Below the pieces are notes generated by a model. That model had not been told where the DNA came from. It saw only the letters and a list, made by a program, of their open reading frames with translations, and made no database searches. From assembly GCA_963675435.1 (NCBI GenBank), contig OY776216.1:3224001-3288000 (forward strand): a DNA stretch of 64,000 nt, in the 5' to 3' direction. Below are positions 42,932 through 51,306 of the stretch, piece after piece (position 1 is the first letter of the stretch; the number at the start of each line of letters is the position of its first letter). The position numbers and the translations under genes were made by a program. The DNA comes from Saccharicrinis sp963675435 (GTDB lineage Bacteria > Bacteroidota > Bacteroidia > Bacteroidales > Marinilabiliaceae).

Positions 42932-42979
42932 TGTATTTAAATGGTTTTGGCCGTTTTTAATAATAAATGTGCTTGGCAT

Positions 42980-43092
42980 CGCAAGCTGATCGCAAATTAA
43001 GGCCATTTTATCGCAATTTGTACACAACTGCATCGCAAAGGGGACTAGACAGCTACGCAAATGGTCGCAACTGCAACGCAACCTATACGCAA
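42980..43092. repeat. Helically phased CGCAA array
   Basis: CGCAA occurs at 42980, 42991, 43012, 43034, 43056, 43066, 43077 and 43088, with CACAA at 43023: all spaced by 10-11 bp or twice that, on the same strand. It is in the intergenic region after the SDR gene. No open frame explains it because the period is not a multiple of three. The remaining 43093-43451 shows nothing recognisable. Confidence 0.7.
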
Positions 43093-43451
43093 CTTGTACA
43101 CTATAGATTTGCGATTATTGCACGATAAATTGGTGGAGATGGTATGGAAAACAGGTAGTTTGTTTAGTTTATGTGATAAAGCAGGGTTATAAAGGATAAG
43201 AACAGGATTAAATAGCCCGTGTATTAAATATGTTCCACTTTCTTATTGGAATATTCTATTGGAAGATGAAACATATGGGTTATATGTTTTTGTTGTATAA
43301 TTCAATCAAAAATACTCTTTCACTAATTCTATTTTTATCCCTATTGTATATTGCAGGTTGTTTAAGTCCTTGATATTGTTGATTAGGTGCTATGCGCTAA
43401 TGAATCTATTAAATATTATGATTTGGGTATGTCTTTTAAATGAATATGCAT

Positions 43452-43491
43452 AAAAAAAGCCATCTGATTATTATCAAATGGCTTTTTTTTA
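43452..43491 (-). terminator. Terminator of the tRNA-Tyr/Thr/Gly operon
   Basis: AAAAAAAGCCAT faces ATGGCTTTTTTT around a 15-base loop; on the minus strand it follows tRNA-Gly immediately. Confidence 0.85.
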
Positions 43492-43492
43492 G

Positions 43493-43565
43493 AGCGGAAG
43501 ACGGGGATCAAACCCGCGACCCTTAGCTTGGAAGGCTAATGCTCTATCAGCTGAGCTACTTCCGC
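43493..43565 (-). tRNA. tRNA-Gly (anticodon TCC)
   Basis: 73 nt. Acceptor GCGGAAG/CTTCCGC, anticodon stem TTAGC/GCTAA around CTTCCAA (TCC). Last tRNA of a three-gene operon. Confidence 0.97.
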
Positions 43566-43581
43566 AAAATAAATTTAAATG

Positions 43582-43655
43582 AGCCAATAGAGGGACTCGA
43601 ACCCACGACCTGCTGATTACAAATCAGCTGCTCTAGCCAACTGAGCTATATTGGC
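43582..43655 (-). tRNA. tRNA-Thr (anticodon TGT)
   Basis: 74 nt. Acceptor GCCAATA/TATTGGC, anticodon stem GCTGA/TCAGC around TTTGTAA (TGT). Confidence 0.97.
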
Positions 43656-43697
43656 AAACTTAATTTTTATCCTAACTAACCATTGTTAGTTAGCTTG

Positions 43698-43780
43698 TGG
43701 GGAGAGCAGGATTCGAACCTACGAAGACGAAAGTCAGCGGAGTTACAGTCCGCCCCAGTTGGCCACTTTGGTATCTCCCC
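43698..43780 (-). tRNA. tRNA-Tyr (anticodon GTA)
   Basis: 83 nt, with the long variable arm of a class II tRNA. Acceptor GGGGAGA/TCTCCCC, anticodon loop CTGTAAC (GTA), discriminator A. First gene of the operon. Confidence 0.97.
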
Positions 43781-43791
43781 GAAAGCGGGTG

Positions 43792-43821
43792 CAAATATAG
43801 AACTATTTTTTTAAACTCCAA
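43792..43821 (-). promoter_or_regulatory. Promoter of the tRNA-Tyr/Thr/Gly operon
   Basis: Minus strand TATATTTG at 43799-43792 and TTG at 43821-43819, separated by 19 bases: an excellent Bacteroidota promoter. The -33 part lies inside the 3' end of ribH. Confidence 0.8.
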
Positions 43822-44297
43822 CCCATATTCACCATTTTTATTGCAGTAACGGCTGCTTCATCCCCTTTGTTTCCATGGATGCCGCCTGCTCTGTCTTTGG
43901 CTTGCTGCATGTTAAGTGTAGTAATCAATCCAAAAATAAATGGTATAGAATAATCTAAATTTAGTTGAGTTAAGCCTTGAGTTACGCCATCACATACAAA
44001 ATCAAAATGAGGAGTGTCTCCTTTAATAACACAACCTAAACAAATCACAGCATCAACATCAGTGTAATCAGCCATGTATTTGCCGCCTTTTGTTAATTCA
44101 AAGCTACCAGGAACATATTTCTTAATGATATTCTCAGGATTTGCTCCATTCTCAACTAAAGTATTATATGCGCCTTCGTATAAAGCTTCTGTTATTTCTT
44201 CGTTCCATTCCGAAACAACAATACCAAACTTCATATTTGCTGCTGAAGGCATTTTCGTTTTATCGTAATCTGATAAGTTTTTTAAACTTGTTGCCAT
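43803..44297 (-). CDS. ribH: 6,7-dimethyl-8-ribityllumazine synthase
   Basis: Penultimate step of riboflavin synthesis: condenses 5-amino-6-ribitylamino-uracil with 3,4-dihydroxybutanone phosphate. The 164 residues contain the substrate-binding VSEWNEEITEALYEGA, VPGSFEL, and the catalytic-histidine segment VIKGDTPHFDFVCDGV, then GLITTLNMQQAKDRAGG. Length is normal. Other riboflavin genes are not adjacent. A -7 element TATTTTTG lies upstream at 44331-44324. Confidence 0.98.
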   Translation of the reverse strand: MATSLKNLSDYDKTKMPSAANMKFGIVVSEWNEEITEALYEGAYNTLVENGANPENIIKKYVPGSFELTKGGKYMADYTDVDAVICLGCVIKGDTPHFDFVCDGVTQGLTQLNLDYSIPFIFGLITTLNMQQAKDRAGGIHGNKGDEAAVTAIKMVNMGWSLKK

Positions 44298-44323
44298 AAG
44301 TATTTTATATATTTATTATGATG

Positions 44324-44331
44324 CAAAAATA
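44324..44331 (-). promoter_or_regulatory. -7 element of ribH
   Basis: Minus strand TATTTTTG, with TTG 20 bases upstream at 44354-44352, within the terminator of the preceding gene. Confidence 0.55.
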
Positions 44332-44365
44332 AAAGAGGTTGCCATAAATGACAACCTCTTTCTTT
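44331..44365 (-). terminator. Terminator of the TPR gene
   Basis: AAAGAGGTTG pairs with CAACCTCTTT; the minus strand continues into ATTTTTG. Confidence 0.8.
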
Positions 44366-44384
44366 ATATTTTTTTCAAATAAGT

Positions 44385-45077
44385 TTATTTTTTAGCAAGA
44401 AGCTCAGCTCTGGTAATATATTTATCAATATTACGGCTTTCTGTACTTTTGCTATAATCATCTTTAATTTTTGTGTAAGCTTCTATAGCATCTTCATATT
44501 TCTTTTGGTTTTCGTATACTAAACCAAGTTTAAAGAAATAAGTAGGAGCAACAACGCTATTGTCAACAGAAGTTGCACTTTTATAATTACTAATTGCAGC
44601 ATCAACATCTCCTTTTTCAAGGTATGCATCACCTAAAGCTCCTTTTGCAGTTGCATTTAATAATTCATCATCGCTAGAGAAACTTCCTAAGTATTCAATG
44701 GCATTATCAAACTCACCTAAGTGTAAATATGAAACACCAGCGTAATATTTAGCTAATTTTCCTGGTTTTGTCATTCCATAGCTTTCAGCTATCTCAACAA
44801 ATCCCATATTCATACCGTCACCATTTACAGCTAAATTAAAGCTGTCTTTTTCAAAATAATTTTGAGCAAAGAACATAGATTCCTGAGCTTCATTTGCCTT
44901 TGGTAAAAAGTAAAGTTTTTTAGCACCCCAGTAACCTCCAACAATAATAATAATGGCAAACATTATGATAGTTAGGGTTTTTTGGTTGTCTTCTATAAAT
45001 TGCTCTGATTTACTTAACGCATGTTCAACGTTTTCCATGCTATTTTCCGTAGCATATTCTTTTTCCTTATTCGACAT
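44385..45077 (-). CDS. Membrane-anchored tetratricopeptide protein
   Basis: 230 residues. After a 30-residue cytosolic start, a single membrane helix (TLTIIMFAIIIIVGGYWGAKKLYF) anchors a periplasmic TPR array (GKLAKYYAGVSYLHLGEFDNAIEYL, AKGALGDAYLEKGDVDAAISNY, FKLGLVYENQKKYEDAIEAY). The layout is that of YfgM-like proteins, which associate with the Sec translocon and envelope folding factors; a matching role here is inference. It is monocistronic with its own promoter and terminator, next to recF in the opposite direction. Confidence 0.9.
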   Translation of the reverse strand: MSNKEKEYATENSMENVEHALSKSEQFIEDNQKTLTIIMFAIIIIVGGYWGAKKLYFLPKANEAQESMFFAQNYFEKDSFNLAVNGDGMNMGFVEIAESYGMTKPGKLAKYYAGVSYLHLGEFDNAIEYLGSFSSDDELLNATAKGALGDAYLEKGDVDAAISNYKSATSVDNSVVAPTYFFKLGLVYENQKKYEDAIEAYTKIKDDYSKSTESRNIDKYITRAELLAKK

Positions 45078-45101
45078 GGATAATTATTTTTTATTGCTAC
45101 G

Positions 45102-45131
45102 CAAATGTAGTTCTTTTGTCAAAAAATCAAA
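45102..45131 (-). promoter_or_regulatory. Promoter of the TPR gene
   Basis: Minus strand TACATTTG at 45109-45102 and TTTG at 45131-45128, 18 bases apart. Confidence 0.75.
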
Positions 45132-45208
45132 ATATGTGATTAGAAATTCTTTAACATTTTTAATCTTTTTGATTTGACCGATTATTCAAATTTTAATCAT
45201 GGATTAAT

Positions 45209-45216
45209 TACATTTG
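45209..45216 (+). promoter_or_regulatory. -7 element of recF
   Basis: TACATTTG, 20 bases before the recF ATG; no clear -33. Confidence 0.5.
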
Positions 45217-45235
45217 TGAACTGAAAATATTTTAT

Positions 45236-46354
45236 ATGCATCTGAAGAAGTTACATTTAATAAATTTTAAAAATATAGAATCTGCGCAATTGGCTTTTAG
45301 TGAGGGGATTAATTGTTTTGTAGGAAACAATGGTGCCGGTAAAACCAACATGTTAGATGCGGTATATTATATGTCATTTTGTAAAAGTTTTTTTAATCCC
45401 ATCGATAGTCAAAGTATAAAGCATGATAATGATTTCTTTGTGATTCAAGGGGGATATGAGTTGGAAGGACAAGAAGAACATATTTATTGTGGATTAAAAA
45501 AGGGGCAAAAAAAGCAGTTTAAGCGAAATAAAAAGGAATACGAAAAACTGTCTAATCATATTGGCTTATTGCCATTGGTAATGATTTCGCCTCAGGATGA
45601 GAGTTTAATTGTTGAAGGAAGTGATTTAAGAAGAAAATATATTGATAGTGTAATATCACAGTATGATAAAAGCTATCTTGAATATTTAATTTCATATAAC
45701 AAAGTGCTGGCACAGCGCAATGCTTACCTAAAGGGAGTTAATGCTTTAAATGCTGAAGTAAATAATATGCTCGATATTTGGGATATGCAGATTATTTCAT
45801 TGGGAAGCAAAATTGCTCGTTCACGTCAGGTATTTTTATCAGAACTTAAAGAGGTTTTTCATGAGGTGTATAATTATATTTCAGGAAGTAAAGAAGAAGT
45901 AGCTTTTGAATATAAATCACATCTGCTTAAAGATGATTTTGAGGAAATACTAAAAGAAGCCAGGCAGAAGGATGTTATTCTTGGATATAGTACAAAGGGG
46001 ATTCATAGAGATGATGTAGAGTTTAAAATAAATGAATACCCCATCAAAAAAATAGGGTCGCAAGGTCAAAAAAAGACTTTTTTAATTGCTTTAAAACTAG
46101 GGCAATTTAAGTTTCTGGTTCAGCATAAAAATACAAAACCAATATTAATGCTCGATGATATTTTCGATAAGTTAGATTCGGAAAGAGGTGATCGTTTAAT
46201 TGAATTGGTTGGAGGAGATGCTTTTAATCAGATTTTTATTACAGATACACAGCTTAATAGGATTTTACCTATTTTAAAACGTATTGAAAAAGAAAGCGTG
46301 GTGTATGCTGTAACTAATGGAGAATTTACTTTATATAACGAAGGTGAAGCGTAA
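45236..46354 (+). CDS. recF: DNA replication and repair protein RecF
   Basis: RecF loads RecA at single-strand gaps with RecO and RecR. The 372 residues carry the SMC/ABC-like ATPase elements: Walker A GNNGAGKT at 30-37, signature-type KKIGSQGQKKTFLIAL and the Walker B LMLDDIFDKLD near 300. Length is normal. The stop shares one base with the ATG of the DUF721 gene (TAATG), indicating translational coupling. Confidence 0.97.
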   Translation: MHLKKLHLINFKNIESAQLAFSEGINCFVGNNGAGKTNMLDAVYYMSFCKSFFNPIDSQSIKHDNDFFVIQGGYELEGQEEHIYCGLKKGQKKQFKRNKKEYEKLSNHIGLLPLVMISPQDESLIVEGSDLRRKYIDSVISQYDKSYLEYLISYNKVLAQRNAYLKGVNALNAEVNNMLDIWDMQIISLGSKIARSRQVFLSELKEVFHEVYNYISGSKEEVAFEYKSHLLKDDFEEILKEARQKDVILGYSTKGIHRDDVEFKINEYPIKKIGSQGQKKTFLIALKLGQFKFLVQHKNTKPILMLDDIFDKLDSERGDRLIELVGGDAFNQIFITDTQLNRILPILKRIEKESVVYAVTNGEFTLYNEGEA

Positions 46355-46644
46355 TGGAAAAGAAAGATGCAGTTAAAATAAGAGAGGTAATTTCTGAGAT
46401 TTTAAAACGTGATCATTTAGATCATAAAATGCTCGAAAACAGGGTGGTTCGTTCATGGGAAAAAGTGATTGGTAAAACAGTGGCTAAAGCAACAACTCAA
46501 ATATATGTGCATAATGGAACCTTGTATTTAAGTATTAATTCCAGCGTAATGCGTAATGAACTACTGATGCTTAAGGATAAAATTATGTTGGCTTTGAATA
46601 ATGAAGTGGGCCATCAAATAGTTACTGCTATTGTAATTCGATAA
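46354..46644 (+). CDS. DUF721 (DciA-like) protein
   Basis: 96 residues: a compact KH-like domain with the family core WEKVIGKTVAKATTQIYVHNGTLYLSINSSVMRNELLML. DUF721 proteins next to recF are related to DciA, the ancestral loader of the replicative helicase DnaB; the helicase-loading role is family knowledge, not visible in this sequence. It is coupled to recF by a one-base overlap. Confidence 0.88.
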   Translation: MEKKDAVKIREVISEILKRDHLDHKMLENRVVRSWEKVIGKTVAKATTQIYVHNGTLYLSINSSVMRNELLMLKDKIMLALNNEVGHQIVTAIVIR

Positions 46645-46672
46645 TAATAATTATTAGAGGATAATATGGCTT

Positions 46673-47494
46673 TTATTCTTTTTTATAGGCTTCAATAGCA
46701 TCTTTAACCGAGCCATATTTTAATAGAAGCTCTTTTGATTTTACGTAGGGGAGATGAGTTTCTTCCATAATCATTCTAGAGCCTCTGTTAATCAGTTTTT
46801 TATTGGTAAGTTGCATGTTAATCATTTTGTTGCCTTTAATGCGCCCCAACTTAATCATGATTGTGGTAGTAATCATGTTTAGAACCATTTTTTGTGCAGT
46901 GCCTGACTTTAAACGAGTACTACCGGTAATAAATTCAGGTCCTACAATCACCTCAATAGGAAACTCAGTTACTTCAGCAATTTTACTTTGAGGATTGCTT
47001 GTGATACATCCTGTTAGCAAACCATGTTCCCGAGCATACTTTATGCCACCAACTACATACGGAGTAGTACCTGATGCTGCAATTCCTATTACAGTATCAT
47101 TGCTATTAATATTATAATCTAAAAGTTCACTCCAGGCTTTATTCGGGTTGTCTTCTACAGCTTCAACAGCTTTTCTGAGTGCAACATCACCACCTGCAAT
47201 TAATCCTATTACCATGTTATCAGGAACTCCAAAAGTGGGAGGTACTTCAGATGCATCAAGAACGCCCAGCCTGCCACTTGTTCCAGCTCCTAAATAAAAG
47301 ATACGCCCTCCTTTTTCCATTCTTACAACAATTCTATTTACCAAATCTTCTATTTGAGGAATGGCTTTTTGAACTGCAATGTGAACTTTAGCATCCTCTT
47401 TGTTGATGTTATATAATAGTTCATGAACAGACATCTCCTCCAAATGATCAAATTGACTGGATGACTCAGTGACGCTTTTATTATTATCTTTCAT
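46673..47494 (-). CDS. murQ: N-acetylmuramic acid 6-phosphate etherase
   Basis: Cleaves the lactyl ether of MurNAc-6-phosphate during cell-wall recycling, giving GlcNAc-6-phosphate and lactate. The 273 residues form a SIS-type sugar isomerase domain: GGRIFYLGAGTSGRLGVLDASE (phosphate/sugar loop), PPTFG, GIAASGTTPYVVGG and STRLKSGTAQKMVLN. Length is slightly short of the usual 300, mostly at the C-terminus, which is normal for Bacteroidota forms. It stands alone; no murP/anmK neighbour is present. Confidence 0.95.
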   Translation of the reverse strand: MKDNNKSVTESSSQFDHLEEMSVHELLYNINKEDAKVHIAVQKAIPQIEDLVNRIVVRMEKGGRIFYLGAGTSGRLGVLDASEVPPTFGVPDNMVIGLIAGGDVALRKAVEAVEDNPNKAWSELLDYNINSNDTVIGIAASGTTPYVVGGIKYAREHGLLTGCITSNPQSKIAEVTEFPIEVIVGPEFITGSTRLKSGTAQKMVLNMITTTIMIKLGRIKGNKMINMQLTNKKLINRGSRMIMEETHLPYVKSKELLLKYGSVKDAIEAYKKE

Positions 47495-47528
47495 ATTATA
47501 ATTTTTCGTACCCTTCTATAAATAACAA

Positions 47529-47568
47529 AGCTGGAAAAATTAAAGTCTAATGCTTTTTCTTTCCAGCT
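47529..47568 (-). terminator. Probable terminator of ndk
   Basis: AGCTGGAAA faces TTTCCAGCT with a 22-base loop between ndk and murQ; weak T tract. Confidence 0.5.
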
Positions 47569-47590
47569 CCTTATTATTTATGGTTTATTA

Positions 47591-48010
47591 TTATAACAAT
47601 TCTCTTCTGCTAAAAAAGAAATTACATTCTCTATCTGCGCTTTCATCACTATCAGAACCATGAATGGCGTTGTGTGCTTTATCGGTAGCAAACATTTTTC
47701 TAATAGTACCCTCTTTAGCTTCAGTAGGGTCTGTTGCACCAATTAAAAATCTGAAATCTTCAACTGCATTTTCTTTTTCAAGAATGGCTGCAGTAATAGG
47801 TCCTGACGACATGAAGTCTGTAAGTTCATCAAAAAATGGTTTTCCTTTGTGTTCAACATAAAAATCTTCAGCTTCATGTTTGTCAAGTTTTAAGGTTTTT
47901 ATAGCACAAAAACGAAATCCTGATTCTTCAATTTTTGCTAGTATGGCACCTAAATTTCTTTTCTTTACCGCAAATGGTTTAATGATTGTTAGTGTTTTAT
48001 TTCCTGCCAT
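47591..48010 (-). CDS. ndk: Nucleoside diphosphate kinase
   Basis: Transfers the gamma phosphate from ATP to nucleoside diphosphates through a phosphohistidine. The 139 residues show the early lysine (TIIKPFAV, K11), an NDK core and the active-site NAIHGSDSDESADRE with H117. Normal length; single gene. Confidence 0.98.
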   Translation of the reverse strand: MAGNKTLTIIKPFAVKKRNLGAILAKIEESGFRFCAIKTLKLDKHEAEDFYVEHKGKPFFDELTDFMSSGPITAAILEKENAVEDFRFLIGATDPTEAKEGTIRKMFATDKAHNAIHGSDSDESADRECNFFFSRRELL

Positions 48011-48098
48011 AGTTATCTTGTTTAATTAATTCATTTTTGAAGTATTTAATATTAGGAATATTTTCTCTTAAGTCAAAATCCAGTTTTCTTTATTTAGT

Positions 48099-48106
48099 TA
48101 TATTTG
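48099..48106 (+). promoter_or_regulatory. -7 element of the DHH phosphoesterase gene
   Basis: TATATTTG ends at 48106. A transcript from it would start near 48110, which excludes starts at 48104/48107 and supports the ATG at 48125. Confidence 0.55.
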
Positions 48107-48124
48107 ATGATTAAAAAAATAAAA

Positions 48125-49156
48125 ATGATTGATCGTAAAATACTAGATAAACTAAAAGTAGAAATATCCAATATTAATAATATCGTGATTATCCCACATT
48201 TAAATCCGGATGGAGATGCAATGGGCTCTTCTTTGGGATTAAAAAATGCGTTAATAAAGATGGAGAAAACGGCACAAGTAGTTACTCCTTCTGGCTTTCC
48301 AAAATTTTTAAGCTGGATGAAAGGGGCTGATGATGTGATTAATTATGAGGATGATAAAGTGAGGGCGTTAGATAGAATAAAGGATGCGGAAGCTTTGATT
48401 TTTGTTGATTTTAATAGCCTTAAGCGAATTAGTGATTTAAGTACTGTGGTATCTGAGTCTAAAGCCTTAAAAATTATGATAGATCATCATCCTTACCCTG
48501 AAGAAATTGCTGATATTATGATATCTGTACCACAATCATCTTCAACATGCGAATTGGTGTATCAGGTTATTGGAAAATGTGGATGGGAAGAATATGTGAA
48601 TGCTGATGCTGCCGAATGTTTTTATACAGGCATTATGACTGATACAGGTTCGTTGAGTTATAACTCATCCAATCCGGATACTTATAGAATTGTAGCTAAC
48701 TTATTAGAAAAGAATATTAATAAGGATAAGATTCACGAATTGGTATTTCATAGTAACTCTTTTCATAGAATGAAATTATTAGGTCATGTGTTGGGTGAAA
48801 AAATGTTTTTATTACCAGAACAGCAAGCCGCTTATTTATGGTTAGACAAACATGAACTTGATGAATTTAATTTTCAACAGGGAGATACAGAGGGGTTTGT
48901 AAATTATCCATTAGGTATCGAAGGAATCAATATTTCGGCCTTTTTTATGGAGAAAGATGGTAAGATAAAATGTTCTTTCAGATCAAGAGGTGATTTTCCT
49001 GTAAATCAATTTTCGGAGTTGAATTTTAATGGAGGAGGTCATCGTAATGCAGCAGGAGGTGAGTCGCAACTAAATATGGAACAGACTATTGAAAAGTTTA
49101 AAAGCGAAATTGAAAAGTTCTATAAACAATATAAAGAGGAACGTACTAATGATTAA
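48125..49156 (+). CDS. DHH-family phosphoesterase, NrnA-like oligoribonuclease/pAp phosphatase
   Basis: 343 residues from MIDRKILDKL, chosen because a perfect -7 element overlaps the more upstream starts. The DHH domain has PHLNPDGDAMGSSLGL, EALIFVDFN and the name-giving MIDHHPYPE; the DHHA1 domain ends in NFNGGGHRNAAGG. NrnA-like enzymes degrade very short RNAs and 3'-phosphoadenosine-5'-phosphate. Its end overlaps the start of the FKBP lipoprotein by 8 bases. Confidence 0.92.
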   Translation: MIDRKILDKLKVEISNINNIVIIPHLNPDGDAMGSSLGLKNALIKMEKTAQVVTPSGFPKFLSWMKGADDVINYEDDKVRALDRIKDAEALIFVDFNSLKRISDLSTVVSESKALKIMIDHHPYPEEIADIMISVPQSSSTCELVYQVIGKCGWEEYVNADAAECFYTGIMTDTGSLSYNSSNPDTYRIVANLLEKNINKDKIHELVFHSNSFHRMKLLGHVLGEKMFLLPEQQAAYLWLDKHELDEFNFQQGDTEGFVNYPLGIEGINISAFFMEKDGKIKCSFRSRGDFPVNQFSELNFNGGGHRNAAGGESQLNMEQTIEKFKSEIEKFYKQYKEERTND

Positions 49157-49676
49157 AACATATATAACTTTCGGAATATTTCTTTTGCTGATTGCCTCAT
49201 GTGCTATTCAAAATAAAGATAAGGAGCAAAAAAGAAGACCTACAGCTGAGGATTTGATTTCTATAAACAGAAGGATGGTTTCTCTGGATGCTGATGCCAT
49301 TAAGGTATATATTGAAGAAAATAATCTTCAGATGAAAGAAACAAAGACTGGTTTGTGGTATCATATAGATAGTGAAGGAGAGGGTAAATTAGCTGTGAAA
49401 GGAGATGTAGTAGAACTTTCGTATACAATTGCTCTGTTGGATGGAACAGCTTGTTACTCGTCTGATTCATTAGGTATTAAAAGGTTTAAAGTAGGTCAGG
49501 GGGGAGTTGAGCCTGGTTTGGAAGAGGGCATATTGTTATTGAATAAAGGAGCTAAAGCTACTTTTATTATGCCACCTCACAGGGCTCATGGCTTAGTAGG
49601 TGATGATGATAAAATACCGGGAAGAAAAAGTATTGTTTATAAAGTAGAAGTTGTAGACATTAAACGGGAGTCTTAA
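49149..49676 (+). CDS. FKBP-type peptidyl-prolyl isomerase lipoprotein (GldI-like)
   Basis: 175 residues from MIKTYITFGIFLLLIASC; a longer frame to 49089 lacks a signal peptide and lies inside the preceding gene. The lipobox LIASC predicts a lipid anchor. Residues 80-172 form an FKBP domain (GDVVELSYTIALLDGTACYSS...GVEPGLEEGILLLNKGAKATFIMPPHRAHG). Homologues include the gliding/secretion-associated GldI of flavobacteria; a role in periplasmic folding of surface proteins is likely, gliding itself is not implied. Confidence 0.88.
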   Translation: MIKTYITFGIFLLLIASCAIQNKDKEQKRRPTAEDLISINRRMVSLDADAIKVYIEENNLQMKETKTGLWYHIDSEGEGKLAVKGDVVELSYTIALLDGTACYSSDSLGIKRFKVGQGGVEPGLEEGILLLNKGAKATFIMPPHRAHGLVGDDDKIPGRKSIVYKVEVVDIKRES

Positions 49677-49769
49677 TATTTATATTGTAATAAGGACATT
49701 AACAATTTAAAGAATTAAGATATACCTACAATCTGAAAAATATAGGATAAAGACTAAAGCTAATTAACT

Positions 49770-51257
49770 ATGAAAAAGATATTTGCAGATTTGCATTGTC
49801 ATCCTACGATGCATCCTTTTGCATTTTTTGAAGCAGATAAAAACAGAAAAAACTCCTTGTGGAGTGACAATAAGCCTAAAAAGCGTCAACGCGACAGTGC
49901 TTATCCTGAATATTTTCAAACAAGTATGCCGGCTTTGGCAAGGGGTAATGTAAAACTAGTTGTTGCAGCATTGTATCCTTTAGAGCAAAGTTGGTTAGAT
50001 CCGGAAATTTTAGGAGAAGGTGATGTATCTGATTTTATTGCCAAATTTATTGTCAGTCATTTACCTATTAGATATATTAATACAGTTCAAAGTGATTCAT
50101 TTAACTATTTTGAATATCTGCAAAAAGAATATGAGTTCTTATTGAAAGATCACAATAAAACCCATAAAGTAAATGGCGAGAACTGGAAATATGTATTGGC
50201 AAAAGATGCCATGGATATTGAACAGTATGAAAGCGATGAAAATGTAATAATTGTAATTCCTTCCATTGAAGGTGCACATTCTTTAATTTCTGGCAATGCA
50301 GATCAGATTATTCATGATCCTGCAGTGCATCAGAGTACATTAAGTAATATTCAAAAAATAAAAACAACCTGGGATTATGTTCCCTTATACGTTACTATGT
50401 CGCACCATTTTTATAATGGAATGTTGGGACAAGCACGAAGTATTCCTGATGGAGCAGCATCTTTTTTATTACATCAACAGGTGGGTTTAAATGAGCCGGT
50501 TAATCCAAGAGGAGAAGAGGTGATTGATTGTTTATTGGGCATTGGAAAATATAAGGGTAATGGAAAGCGAATTTTAATTGACACCAAGCATATGAGTGTT
50601 TCAGCTCGCTTGTGGTATTATAATAAAATAGCTAAATATAATGAAGGATTAGCAGCAAGTAACAAAATCCCAATAATTGCCAGTCATATGGGGTATGGAA
50701 CACATGATACAATCCTGGATTCAATTACTTTACCAGATACAGATAAAGAGAAATATGAAAAATCTACATTCTTTAATCCCTGGAGTATAAATCTATCTAA
50801 AGAAGAAATTAGAATTATAGTTGATTCGGGTGGTATCATTGGCTTGAACCTGGATCAGAGGATATTATCCGGAGATGAGAGAATCGAAAAGTCCAAAAAT
50901 TTTAGCAATCATGACATTAAGAATAATACAAAAAAGGTAGTTCAATTTTGGACCAAGCAAATAGGAGAGAACATTATTGAAATAGCAAAGGCTGTAGTGG
51001 ATTCGGAATTAAGTAAAACCGAAAAAGTTAAAGTATGGAATTCAATTTGTTTAGGGACTGATTTTGATGGAATGATTAATCCTGTTGATTCTTTTATTGT
51101 AGCAGATGAGTATAAAAATTTAATGGATGCATTATTGGTTTACTTCACCGATAACAATGATTTTGAAATGCTAACTATGGGCTTGACCATTGAAACTATA
51201 CTTGAAAAGATAATGCATCAGAATGTTTATGATTTTGTGATACGGAATTATAGATAA
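49770..51257 (+). CDS. Amidohydrolase-type metal-dependent peptidase (M19 dipeptidase-like)
   Basis: 495 residues, cytosolic. Metal-binding landmarks of the amidohydrolase/renal-dipeptidase group are in order: DLHCHPTMH (start), PSIEGAHSL, TMSHHFYNG, LIDTKHMS, IASHMGYGTH and a final CLGTDFDG. This pattern fits peptidase M19 (membrane dipeptidase), though with longer insertions than usual, and the substrate cannot be inferred. Single gene between terminator-bounded neighbours. Confidence 0.85.
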   Translation: MKKIFADLHCHPTMHPFAFFEADKNRKNSLWSDNKPKKRQRDSAYPEYFQTSMPALARGNVKLVVAALYPLEQSWLDPEILGEGDVSDFIAKFIVSHLPIRYINTVQSDSFNYFEYLQKEYEFLLKDHNKTHKVNGENWKYVLAKDAMDIEQYESDENVIIVIPSIEGAHSLISGNADQIIHDPAVHQSTLSNIQKIKTTWDYVPLYVTMSHHFYNGMLGQARSIPDGAASFLLHQQVGLNEPVNPRGEEVIDCLLGIGKYKGNGKRILIDTKHMSVSARLWYYNKIAKYNEGLAASNKIPIIASHMGYGTHDTILDSITLPDTDKEKYEKSTFFNPWSINLSKEEIRIIVDSGGIIGLNLDQRILSGDERIEKSKNFSNHDIKNNTKKVVQFWTKQIGENIIEIAKAVVDSELSKTEKVKVWNSICLGTDFDGMINPVDSFIVADEYKNLMDALLVYFTDNNDFEMLTMGLTIETILEKIMHQNVYDFVIRNYR

Positions 51258-51262
51258 TTAAA

Positions 51263-51299
51263 AAAAGAGCCTCAAATCATAATAGTTTAAGGCTCTTTT
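51263..51299. terminator. Bidirectional terminator between the peptidase gene and the blaR1-like gene
   Basis: AAAAGAGCCT pairs with AGGCTCTTTT around a 17-base loop; A and T tracts on both sides. Confidence 0.88.
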
Positions 51300-51306
51300 A
51301 TATTTA

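Noticed and set aside
42887..43081. Minus-strand frame across the CGCAA array
   Set aside because: The repeat period (10-11 bp) would shift frame at every unit, and the frame overlaps the end of the SDR gene; not coding.
49089..49148. Longer start for the FKBP lipoprotein
   Set aside because: The signal peptide and lipobox begin at the ATG at 49149; the extension would bury them and overlaps the previous gene.
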